Of a DNA stretch of 64,000 nt, positions 36,506 to 46,705 are shown one piece after another (within the stretch, counting starts at the first letter, position 1; each line of letters starts with the position of its first letter). A program made the translations under genes and the position numbers. Source of the stretch: Tragulus kanchil (taxonomy: Eukaryota > Chordata > Mammalia > Artiodactyla > Tragulidae); contig JAIOJX010000027.1 of assembly GCA_022376925.1 (NCBI GenBank), forward strand, positions 15,765,471-15,829,470. Direction: 5' to 3'. The notes under the pieces are model-generated. The model was not told the DNA's origin. It ran no database searches and saw only the letters and a list, made by a program, of their open reading frames with translations.

Positions 36506-36605
36506 ATTTTAGAACGAAAGAATAATGAAATTGAAGAAATGAAGACTTTATACAAAAAGAAGCAAAATGAAACTGAGGAGACTATCAGAAAACTTGAGAA
36601 GAAAG
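36506..36605 (+). CDS. CEP112: CEP112 exon (ILERKNNEIEEMKTLYKK...)
   Basis: The acceptor TTCATTTGCAG begins a 100-base exon: 33 codons (ILERKNNEIEEMKTLYKK through RKLEKK) plus one base G that starts a split codon. The donor is AAAG/GTGATG. The split G joins CT of the next exon to make GCT (alanine). All residues are consistent with an uninterrupted coiled coil. Single copy. Confidence 0.92.
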
Positions 36606-36778
36606 GTGATGTTGTGTTGTTACATACCGCCTTCAGTAATGTTTCCGTCTTATTTCAGTGCTTCTATAAAGTAAAATTTTATTTCTGTTTGTAGTATGAG
36701 ATAGGAATGTTTGTGTGAGTTTTCTTTGGTCGGTATGCTGATGTGAGCTTCCATATGACTGAGGAAAAGCCGCACGTG

Positions 36779-36809
36779 TGAGTGTGTGTGTGTGAGTGTG
36801 TGTGTGGCA
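36779..36809. repeat. Short GT-rich microsatellite
   Basis: About 30 bases of interrupted (GT)n with GTGA variants, a common intronic simple repeat. Confidence 0.75.
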
Positions 36810-37771
36810 GCCATGGTGGTTGGTTTGGTTAAAGGTTTGAAAGAGTGTAACCATTGCTCTTTTTTCATCCACTCTTCATTGGGCTGGAGCAGCCATAGGT
36901 CAGTCTTAAAACAGAAGTTACTGGGTTTCACAAGGAAATCTAGAGAAATGATTCCTGTTGGTCTAATAAAAATTTATTCCATTAAGTGTCTCCTTTATGC
37001 TTTGTAGTATATGCTAGCATCGTAATGGACAGAACATTTAAGAAGTATTCTGCAGTTGTACTTTCAGAACAAAGGAAAAGAAAGCAGGTGTTCAAGTGTA
37101 AGCTGACGTGGCTGTAGGTGGAAACGCTGAGGTGTGGACGGTTGCTAGAGGGAGGTCGGAGATGTCTGGGGAGAGAAGAAAGCTGAGGGGCTCTTGCGGA
37201 GCGACTCCATGCATCAATGGCTCCACGTGTTAAAGATCTGTTTCTAGGTTTTTGTGTTTCATTCTGATTCTTTGACTGTTCAAGCTGCCGTCCAGTTGCG
37301 CTCCTTTGACGTGCTAGCTAGGTTATGCTCAGCATCCTTCAAGCTAGGTTTCAGCAGGACACGAACAGAACAGAGAACTTCCAGATGTACAAAGTGGGTT
37401 TACAGAGAGCAAACTGCCCACGTCCGTTGGATTATAGAGAAAGCAAGGGAATTCCAGAAAGACACCTGAGGAGCTGTTCTCCATGTTAGAGGCTCTGGGT
37501 CTTTATCTTGTGGGGAGGAGAGTTGGGAGTTCAGGCTGGGACAGCGTTGCAGGGCCTGCTCTGTGGAAGGGCCTCCTGAGCAGGGCCGAGCACACGGAGG
37601 CCGCACGGCTGGAGGGCCTCGCTGGGAGAGGGGCTCGCCCAGGCAGCAGAGGCGGCGTGGAGAGGAGGGAGAGGAAGAGAAGACTGGGAGAAGCGGTGTG
37701 CTCTGGCTTTATTGTCAGACTCTCACGTGGCAGCTTGAGTTGGTTGATTCCATCTTCATCGTTTTTGACAG

Positions 37772-37890
37772 CTCAGACCCTCATACGTGAATGTCAGGTT
37801 GTCAGAGAGACCAAAGATAACCAGATTGCAGAGTTAAAAAAGATGTGTGAGCAGAGCACAGAATCTCTGAATAACGACTGGGAGAAAAAG
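37772..37890 (+). CDS. CEP112: CEP112 exon (QTLIRECQVVRETKDNQ...), copy 1
   Basis: The acceptor GTTTTTGACAG and donor GTAAGCTAC bound 119 bases: two bases finish a split codon, then 39 codons from QTLIRECQVV to LNNDWEKK, ending phase 0. It is the direct continuation of RKLEKK from the exon at 36506. The same 119 bases recur at 38857-38975. Two copies spliced in series would shift the frame, because the exon enters in phase 1 but leaves in phase 0. Confidence 0.91.
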
Positions 37891-38856
37891 GTAAGCTACA
37901 AAAAGTAAAACAGTGCCGGAAAAACGTGAAGGCTTATGCTATTTAATTATAAAATAATCGGTGTTTACCAAATATACAGAAAAGTTTGAAAAAATAAAAA
38001 GAACAGTATTCTAGACTAATTGGAAGTAGATGTAATATTTTGGTTCTTTTTTCTGGAAGTTTAATGATTCAAAACTAGTTTTCATTTAGAAAAGATACTT
38101 TTAACAATTCTTGAATTTAAGACTCTGAATTTTTGTCAGAGCTGATAGACTTTTTTTTCTTTTTACTCATCATGCCTCTTTTTTTATTTATATTTATTTT
38201 CATTGATCTTTTTATTCCTTGGCGTGTGGGCCTCCCATTGCAGTCGGAGATGTCTGGGGAGAGAAGAAAGCTGAGGGGTCTTGGAGCGACTCCATGCATC
38301 AATGGCTCCACGTGTTAAAGATCTGTTTCTAGGTTTTTGTGTTTCATTCTGATTCTTTGACTGTTCAAGCTGCCGTCCAGTTGCGCTCCTTTGACGTGCT
38401 AGCTAGGTTATGCTCAGCATCCTTCAAGCTAGGTTTCAGCAGGACATGAACAGAACAGAGAACTTCCAGATGTACAAAGTGGGTTTACAGAGAGCAAACT
38501 GCCCACGTCCGTTGGATTATAGAGAAAGCAAGGGAATTCCAGAAAGACACCTGAGGAGCTGTTCTCCATGTTAGAGGCTCTGGGTCTTTATCTTGTGGGG
38601 AGGAGAGTTGGGAGTTCAGGCTGGGACAGCGTTGCAGGGCCTGCTCTGTGGAAGGGCCTCCTGAGCAGGGCCGAGCACACGGAGGCCGCACGGCTGGAGG
38701 GCCTCGCTGGGAGAGGGGCTCGCCCAGGCAGCAGAGGCGGCGTGGAGAGGAGGGAGAGGAAGAGAAGACTGGGAGAAGCGGTGTGCTCTGGCTTTATTGT
38801 CAGACTCTCACGTGGCAGCTTGAGTTGGTTGATTCCATCTTCATCGTTTTTGACAG

Positions 38857-38975
38857 CTCAGACCCTCATACGTGAATGTCAGGTTGTCAGAGAGACCAAA
38901 GATAACCAGATTGCAGAGTTAAAAAAGATGTGTGAGCAGAGCACAGAATCTCTGAATAACGACTGGGAGAAAAAG
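38857..38975 (+). CDS. CEP112: CEP112 exon (QTLIRECQ...), duplicate copy
   Basis: Identical to 37772-37890 with both splice sites intact; part of tandem duplication 12 (period 1,085-1,088). Inclusion of both copies would break the reading frame of an otherwise open gene, so at most one is used. This argues that the duplication is false or that one copy is always skipped. Confidence 0.5.
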
Positions 38976-39254
38976 GTAAGCTACAAAAAGTAAAACAGTG
39001 CCGGAAAAACGTGAAGGCTTATGCTATTTAATTATAAAATAATCGGTGTTTACCAAATATACAGAAAAGTTTGAAAAAATAAAAAGAACAGTATTCTAGA
39101 CTAATTGGAAGTAGATGTAATATTTTGGTTCTTTTTTCTGGAAGTTTAATGATTCAAAACTAGTTTTCATTTAGAAAAGATACTTTTAACAATTCTTGAA
39201 TTTAAGACTCTGAATTTTTGTCAGAGCTGATAGACTTTTTTTTCTTTTTACTCA

Positions 39255-39497
39255 TCATGCCTCTTTTTTTATTTATATTTATTTTCATTGATCTTTTTAT
39301 TCCTTGGCGTGTGTGGGCCTCCCATTGCAGTGCTGAGCACCGGCTCTGGGCGCATGCACTCCAGTGCACTGGCTCCTAATTGGACACACTGGTCCAGCTG
39401 CTCCGTGGCATGTGGGATCCTCCCAGACCAGGGACTGAACCAGTGCCCCCCTGCACTGCAAGGTGGACTCCTTATCCACTGGACCACCAGGGCAGCC
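39255..39497 (-). mobile_element. CHR-type SINE; truncated copy at 38170-38243
   Basis: Minus-strand element between imperfect flanks GAGCTGATAGACTTT and GAGCTAGTAGACTTT. The left duplicate is cut by the junction at 38243 after only the tail region. Confidence 0.8.
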
Positions 39498-39825
39498 TGA
39501 GCTAGTAGACTTTAAGATATAATATAATGTATCTTAAATATATTACGGTATATTAGCAGGATATAATAGCAGGATAATTTTAGCAAGTTAACTTTTTCAA
39601 ATTTTGGGTGTAGGCCCTGGATCATTTCTTTTCTGAAATTTCAAATAACACAGTATTTGTCATACAGACTTGTTTTGGGTGTAAGCAGAATCAGTTGTGG
39701 AATATGTTATTGTTGGAGGAGCATTTAATTAAGGAAAATGTTTTCATTAAATTTAGCAGTGCTAAGAGTAATGCAAAAAATGCTCATCATGAGTGACTCT
39801 TATGTAGGCACACATGGGGGCTACT

Positions 39826-40040
39826 TTACAGCTTCCCGGGCGGCTCTGCAGTAAGGAATCTGTCTGCAGTGCAGGAGACGTGGGTTGGATCCCTGGGTCG
39901 GGAAGACCCCTTGGAGAAGGGAGTGGCAGTCCCTCCAGAGTCCCTGCTGGGAGAATCCCGTGGACAGGGGAGCCCGGTGGGCTGCGCTCCCCGGGTCACA
40001 CAGAGTGGGACAGGACTGAGCAGCCAGGCACACGGGCACA
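39826..40040 (+). mobile_element. Bov-tA SINE
   Basis: Sense element: CTTCCCGGGCGGCTCTGCAG, a B-box-like GGTTGGATCCCTGGG, GGGAAGACCCCTTGGAGAAG, then a BovB-type tail GAGTGGGACAGGACTGAGC. Single copy. Confidence 0.85.
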
Positions 40041-40404
40041 GAGAACTGCTGCTTAGGAGCCCTTTGCTGTCAGTTGAAATGACAGTATGTGCTTGTAAGA
40101 AATGGAATGTGTTACTTCTTTTGAGGAGGTCTGCTGTGAAGATCTTCTGCATTCCACCTGCTGACCGACCCCTGGTGGGTTGTCTCGGACACTTTCCTGG
40201 GCGCTCCGGTGCCATCCAGGCCGGTGCCGAGTGACTGTGTCCCGGCGGCCGTGGCTCCAGCACCGTCTGGGAAGGGCCCCTGTCCAGAGGGCGGACATAG
40301 CGCCTTTCTAGTTTCATGTTCACTTATGTGGTTTTATCTTTTCTGTAAAGTTGACATGGTTTTTTTCTGCCTGCTGCAGGTACACGTTTCACTTTTCAAC
40401 ACTT

Positions 40405-41192
40405 CACTCAAGACACCCATCCTCTTAAAGAAAACCAGGCAGTTGGAAAACACTCTACAGTATCTGTAAAACTATGCAAACTATAACTTATTTTAACCTA
40501 ATATTTATAAATGCCAGACATTGGAATAACTATTCCTGGTCATCCTGAACTCCGGTGGGCTGGATGCAGAGGACAGGAACTAGATTCCGAATTCCCAGCC
40601 CGTGGAGACAGGTGGAGAAATGCCCCCAGGGCTGGCAGCGTGGGTCCCCTCTCTTAGAGGCTGCCCTTGAACTCGGTTTCCTCACCGTACCTGACATCCA
40701 TAACTTCTTGTCTCACCCACTTGGGCGTGTGTACAGTCTTCCCCACGGAGGCCAGGACGCATGGGGATGGGGTGTGCCGCCCCAGAGGACTCTCACAGGC
40801 TCACGATGCCACCTTTGTGTCCACTTAGTGTAGATCACAACATCGACAAAAACAGTTTCTTGTTGGGAGTCAGGGGGAAGGAACATTTTAAACATGACTC
40901 TTATGCAAGATATCATGTAAAGGGCTTCCCTGGTGGTCCAGTGGGTGAGGACACCGCCTTGCAGGGCAAGGGGTGCCGGTTCGATCCCTGGCCTGGGAAG
41001 ATCCCACGTGCCGCGGAGCGGCTGGACCGATGTGTCCAGTTACCGAGCTGGAGCTCTGGAGCGCATGCGCCCAGAGCTGGTGCTCTGCGACAACAGAGGC
41101 CACCGCGATGGGAGGCCCACAAGAGCCAAAGAACAAAGATGGATGAAAATAGAGAAATGAAAGACCAATAGAAGTGGCCCGCCCACTCCCCC

Positions 41193-41223
<31 letters not shown>

Positions 41224-42549
41224 AAGATTTCGTGTAAATAAGATGAAAATACAGACAGTGAGAGAATATTCCTAATGGATCACAGTATTATAAATATGTG
41301 TTTTCTGATCTCAGGCTGATGCCAGTGCTGTTTAGCGGACGCACTGTGTCATCTGATTTATTTACTGTTTCTACCTGACGTGGGTAATCCTTTTCCTATT
41401 TGTTTATCCATTAAAATTTTCAGTTCAGGAAAGTAAACAAACAATAGTTTCTTAATCATGCTCTTTAAACATTTTCAGTTCAAACTTATCAAGACACCCA
41501 TCCTCTTAAAGAAAACCAGGCAGTTGGAAAACACTCTACAGTATCTGTAAAACTATGCAAACTATAACTTATTTTAACCTAATATTTATAAATGCCAGAC
41601 ATTGGAATAACTATTCCTGGTCATCCTGAACTCCGGTGGGCTGGATGCAGAGGACAGGAACTAGATTCCGAATTCCCAGCCCGTGGAGACAGGTGGAGAA
41701 ATGCCCCCAGGGCTGGCAGCGTGGGTCCCCTCTCTTAGAGGCTGCCCTTGAACTCGGTTTCCTCACCGTACCTGACATCCATAACTTCTTGTCTCACCCA
41801 CTTGGGCGTGTGTACAGTCTTCCCCACGGAGGCCAGGACGCATGGGGATGGGGTGTGCCGCCCCAGAGGACTCTCACAGGCTCACGATGCCACCTTTGTG
41901 TCCACTTAGTGTAGATCACAACATCGACAAAAACAGTTTCTTGTTGGGAGTCAGGGGGAAGGAACATTTTAAACATGACTCTTATGCAAGATATCATGTA
42001 AAGGGCTTCCCTGGTGGTCCAGTGGGTGAGGACACCGCCTTGCAGGGCAAGGGGTGCCGGTTCGATCCCTGGCCTGGGAAGATCCCACGTGCCGCGGAGC
42101 GGCTGGACCGATGTGTCCAGTTACCGAGCTGGAGCTCTGGAGCGCATGCGCCCAGAGCTGGTGCTCTGCGACAACAGAGGCCACCGCGATGGGAGGCCCA
42201 CAAGAGCCAAAGAACAAAGATGGATGAAAATAGATAAATGACAGACCAACAGAAGTGGCCCGCCCACTCCCTCCCTCCCCACCCCACCCACCAAAAAAAA
42301 AAAAAAGATTTCGTGTAAATAAGATGAAAATACAGACAGTGAGAGAATATTCCTAATGGATCACAGTATTATAAATATGTGTTTTCTGATCTCAGGCTGA
42401 TGCCAGTGCTGTTTAGCGGACGCACTGTGTCATCTGATTTATTTACTGTTTCTACCTGACGTGGGTAATCCTTTTTAATATTTGTTTATCCATTAAAATT
42501 TTCAGTTCAGGAAAGTAAACAAACAATAGTTTCTTAATCATGCTCTTTA
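40405..42549. repeat. Tandem duplication 13 (period 1,081)
   Basis: About 40405-41468 recurs at 41486-42549. The left copy contains a run of 26 C at 41188-41213 where the right copy has mixed C/T/A sequence. Confidence 0.95.
40921..41225 (+). mobile_element. CHR-type SINE; copy at 42002-42306
   Basis: Sense element beginning AGGGCTTCCCTGGTGGTCCA with a clear B-box GGTTCGATCCC and ending in poly-A. Approximate target duplication GATATCATGTAAA / GATTTCGTGTAAA. In this copy the GC-rich tail has been replaced by a run of 26 C. Confidence 0.85.
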
Positions 42550-42699
42550 CATGAATCTTTACTTTGAATACTTTATATCTTTTGTTGTTCAGGTGACTGT
42601 ATAAATAGATAGAGAAACATAGGAAAATGGTTGTTTTCTGAATTACACAATTGTCTGTTCCGTGTGAGTAGTGAGAGAGTCCATTCTTCCACCGTGTAG

Positions 42700-42843
42700 C
42701 TCCACAGCGCCGTGGCAGAAATGGAAAAGGAGAAGTTTGAACTTCAGAAGCGGCACACCGAGAACATTCAGGAGCTGCTGGAGGACACGAACGCGCGGCT
42801 GAACAAGATGGAGGGGGAGTACGTGGCGCAGACCCTGTCCACG
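42700..42843 (+). CDS. CEP112: CEP112 exon (LHSAVAEMEKEKFELQK...)
   Basis: The acceptor CCACCGTGTAG and donor GTGAGCCGC bound 144 bases, 48 residues from LHSAVAEMEKEK to VAQTLST, phase 0 at both ends. It continues NNDWEKK and is followed, after a long intron, by NQMIKELE. Third positions are strongly G/C, unlike the A/T-rich neighbouring exons, and the GC-rich character continues about 1 kb into the next intron. Coiled coil throughout (ENIQELLEDTNARLNKME). Single copy. Confidence 0.92.
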
Positions 42844-43780
42844 GTGAGCCGCGCCCCGCCCCGCCGCCCGGACGCGCGCACAGTAAGCGCGTCGTGGGAT
42901 TCAAACACCTTGCCTTCCGCTTGACACGGTGCGCGTGCGGCAGTGCACGCTCTCTTCAGGCTCGCGCCGGGACAGTGCTTGGGCCCATTTGATGTGGCTG
43001 TTTTTTTTCAGTGCCTGGAAGGCTTTATAAATTTTTCTTCTTGCCTTTTCTTCACTGACTTTCAGCCTAGAGATAATTTCTTTTCTTTCTTTCTTCGTTT
43101 CTGTTACTTGTTTCCATCTTTTACTGAACTCTTGGTGGTTCCTCTGAAAATACGTGATGCTGGTGTGAAGACAGGCGGGCCAGGAGCTGGAGCAGGGTGG
43201 CCAGTGGAAGGCCACGCTCTCCGAGCAGCTCTGTCTCGACGGAGAGACCAGACGCAGATCCCAGCGGGTAGCGCCACAGTCCCCTTCCGGAGAGGACGCG
43301 GAGGCGGGACCGCAGGGCACGGCAGGAGACCAGGAACTCCCTCCTCAGGAGGCGCAGGGCCGCAGAGGCCTCACCGAGCGCCTGCGTGCAGAGCGCGGCT
43401 GCGGGCACACGTGTCTTCAGCCCGGAAAGGCTCAGCTGTCTTCCTGGAATACGGAAGCTGGGGCAGGTGGGCTGAGGGGCACCCGGGCCCTCACATTCCC
43501 AGGCAGGTGCACCTCATCCATCTCGTTCCTGGTGTGCTGTCTGACCTCGTGGCATGTAGAGCCCTCTGGCCCCCTGGTCACTCAGCACCCTCAGGCCAGC
43601 TGGCTCGACCCGACTGCATCCTTGAATCTAAAGCTGGGGCGATTGTGCCAGTCTCTTCCCAGGCATGTCCGGGAGACCCCAGACCAGCTGAAGGGCCGTC
43701 TCAGCAGCAGAGGAGGTGGGACGCAGCATCCACAGTGGTTCGGAGCTGGGCTGTAGGTCCCGGCCTCGGGCCCCAGATCC
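42844..43780. other. GC-rich intron downstream of the exon at 42700
   Basis: CpG-rich sequence from the donor site onward, holding the longest ORF of the window (42943-43839, 298 codons, +). The ORF is low-complexity, rich in R, G, P and A, and resembles no family I know. Probably base composition. Confidence 0.45.
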
Positions 43781-43784
43781 TGAG

Positions 43785-43930
43785 CAGCTTGAGTGCTGGG
43801 CTCGCTCTTCGATGCTTAGTTTCCTCATCTGTCAGGTAGGGTGGCTGCAGGAGGAGGTGTAGTACATGCCGCAGGGAATGGCAGACGTGGTAATGTGCGT
43901 GAACTCAGTGTAGTAAGTGCTCAGCAGATA
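43785..43930 (+). mobile_element. MIR SINE
   Basis: The MIR core GCTTAGTTTCCTCATCTGTC followed by a GTAGTAAGTGCTCAGCAG block near its end. An ancient mammalian element. Confidence 0.6.
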
Positions 43931-44062
43931 ATCGTAGCATAGAGGAACAGCAATCAGGAGACCTGTATCCACAGGAAAGTGCTCGCTCAGGAGGTTAGTG
44001 GACGCTTGCTTGAGGACGGCAGGTCGAGTGCCACGTGAACGGCTCACAGAGACGCAGCCCTC

Positions 44063-46334
44063 GCCAGCAGACGGGGAGGATGGAGAGCGGGGCAGGCGAC
44101 CGGCGGGCCAGCGCCCACCCAGCCGGCTCAGGAAGCACAGCCCTGAGTCGGCCTGCAGGGGGCGAGGCCGCCGGTGGGGCTGCCGCGGTGGGCGGCTGGG
44201 CAGCCTGCTCAGCAGCAGCCCGGGCGGAGCGGAGGGGAGTGCGCGAGGGGCCGTCGTGCTAGTCCTCCTCCTCTTACAGAGGCTGGAGACTTAAACATTG
44301 TTATTTTATTTATTGGGCTGTGCTGAGTCTTGTGTGGCGTGCAGGGTCTTTGATGTGGGATCTAGTTCCCTGACCAGGGATCAGCCCCCGGCCCTGGCTG
44401 TGGGAGGCCAGAACCTGACCACTGGCCCACCAGGCAGGTCCCTCTTGCCTCCGTCGTAACACCCAACCATTTTAGAATACGTCTGAGTTACAATATTAGA
44501 TATGAAAAGAAGTAATTGAAATAAAAGTGTAATATGTACAATTAGAAACAGTACAATAAATACAGCAGAAGGAAATCCACTAAAAAATAAATTGAGAGTG
44601 AGATCAGAATGCAAAACTCTCCTAGGAGCAAGGGAAATACACGGAGATAGAAAGCATACGAGACCCAAGCAGCAGAAAGGATAGATCTCTTTGAAGAAAT
44701 ACTGTGAATAAATTCCTCAGAGTTAAGGAAAAATAAAAAGCACACATTTAAAGGTCTCAGATAATGCCCCTGAAACGCACACCTGGTGGTATGGGCGCGA
44801 CATTCCAGACATAAAAACCAAATACATTTGCCGGTCGGTGTTTGAAAGCACCCGTGTCTTCACTTGGACACGAGCTTAGGCCCCAGCTTTCCTCGTGACG
44901 CTCCAGGGTCCCCGGCATTCCAGGCAGGAGCGGCCACCGGGCGAGACCCACAGCCGGGCCGCCGCGGCCGGGCAGAGCAGCGCAGCGGGCAGCTGGCGGG
45001 GGCCTGTCCACAGGGGGCAGCGTCGGGGGCGGTTCATCGGGGCGCAGATCAGAAAACTTTGTCGATTATTGTGACTGATCCTTTTTTAAAAACAGCTTTA
45101 TTGGTGTGTGATTATAATTACTACAGTATAAAATTTACATGTTTTAAAGTGTGCAGTTCAGTGAGTTCTGGTATATTGTATTGATTGATGTTGACCACGG
45201 AGCGCCCTGCCAGCAGACGGGATGGAGGCGGGCAGGCGACCGGCGGGCCAGCGCCCACCCAGCCGGCTCAGGAAGCACAGCCCTGAGTCGGCCTGCAGGG
45301 GGCGAGGCCGCCGGTGGGGCTGCCGCGGCGGGCGGCTGGGCAGCCTGCTCCGCAGCAGCCCGGGCGGAGCGGAGGGAGTGCGCGAGGGTCCGTCGTGCTA
45401 GTCCTCCTCCTCTTACAGAGGCTGGAGACTTAAACATTGTTATTTTATTTATTGGGCTGTGCTGAGTCTTGTGTGGCGTGCAGGGTCTTTGAAGTGGGAT
45501 CTAGTTCCCTGACCAGGGATCAGCCCCCGGCCCTGGCTGTGGGAGGCCAGAACCTGACCACTGGCCCACCAGGCAGGTCCCTCTTGCCTCCGTCGTAACA
45601 CCCAACCATTTTAGAATACGTCTGAGTTACAATATTAGATATGAAAAGAAGTAATTGAAATAAAAGTGTAATATGTACAATTAGAAACAGTACAATAAAT
45701 ACAGCAGAAGGAAATCCACTAAAAAATAAATTGAGAGTGAGATCAGAATGCAAAACTCTCCTAGGAGCAAGGGAAATACACGGAGATAGAAAGCATACGA
45801 GACCCAAGCAGCAGAAAGGATAGATCTCTTTGAAGAAATACTGTGAATAAATTCCTCAGAGTTAAGGAAAAATAAAAAGCACACATTTAAAGGTCTCAGA
45901 TAATGCCCCTGAAACGCACACCTGGTGGTATGGGCGCGACATTCCAGACATAAAAACCAAATACATTTGCCGGTCGGTGTTTGAAAGCACCCGTGTCTTC
46001 ACTTGGACACGAGCTTAGGCCCCAGCTTTCCTCGTGACGCTCCAGGGTCCCCGGCATTCCAGGCAGGAGCGGCCACCGGGCGAGACCCACAGCCGGGCCG
46101 CCGCGGCCGGGCAGAGCAGCGCAGCGGGCAGCTGGCGGGGGCCTGTCCACAGGGGGCAGCGTCGGGGGCGGTTCATCGGGGCGCAGATCAGGGAAACTTT
46201 GTCGATTATTGTGACTGATCCTTTTTTAAAAACAGCTTTATTGGTGTGTGATTATAATTACTACAGTATAAAATTTACCTGTTTTAAAGTGTGCAGTTCA
46301 GTGAGTTCTGGTATATTGTATTGAATTTGCAGTG
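44063..46334. repeat. Tandem duplication 14 (period about 1,139)
   Basis: About 44063-45200 recurs at 45208-46334. The right copy's first 40 bases have several deletions (GGGGAGGATGGAGAGCGGGG versus GGGATGGAGGCGGG). Confidence 0.94.
44297..44441 (-). mobile_element. tRNA-derived ruminant SINE; copy at 45436-45580
   Basis: Antisense: TTTATTTATTGGGCTGTGCTG ... GATCTAGTTCCCTGACC ... CCACTGGCCCACCAGGCAGG. The same family as the one split by BovB at 17452. Confidence 0.75.
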
Positions 46335-46705
46335 GATTGAGCACGTAAGAGTGGTTCCCTCTGAGTCTTGTTTTTACCGTCTCTGCCTCGCTCTGTGTGG
46401 AGCGCAAGCCGTGGGCTCTCAGAGTGGCGCGGGCCGGGCCAGGCCGGGCGGGCCACGGTGCGGGCAGGGGAGGCAGCGGGACCGGGCCTCTGGAGAGTGA
46501 GCCCTGCCCAGGCAGGTGCCGCCCTGCGGCGGAGACGGCGACCGTGGAGCCCCTTCCCGCGGGAAGACGGGTGGTTTTCTGGATAATCAGCACAATGATG
46601 GCGTTCGGAGCCGTAAACCGAAACCAGATGTGTGTCTGAGATACGTTGTCATCATCTGTGTCCTAAATTTTCACCAACGTGAATAAATATGTATAGTAAT
46701 CGTAA
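46335..46705. other. GC-rich intron stretch
   Basis: Between duplications 14 and 15; CpG-rich around 46400-46570, no exon recognised. Confidence 0.45.

Larger units (their letters stand above)
37156..39330. repeat. Tandem duplication 12 (period 1,085-1,088), carries a CEP112 exon
   Basis: 37156-38243 recurs at 38244-39330. The right copy loses bases within its first ~40 positions (GGGGCTCTTGCGGAGCG becomes GGGGTCTTGGAGCG). The left copy cuts a SINE at 38243. Confidence 0.95.

Noticed and set aside
42943..43839. Longest ORF of the window (298 codons, +) as a gene
   Set aside because: It lies in GC-rich intron right after a CEP112 donor, is low-complexity, runs into a MIR element, and overlaps other ORFs on both strands. 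No family resemblance.
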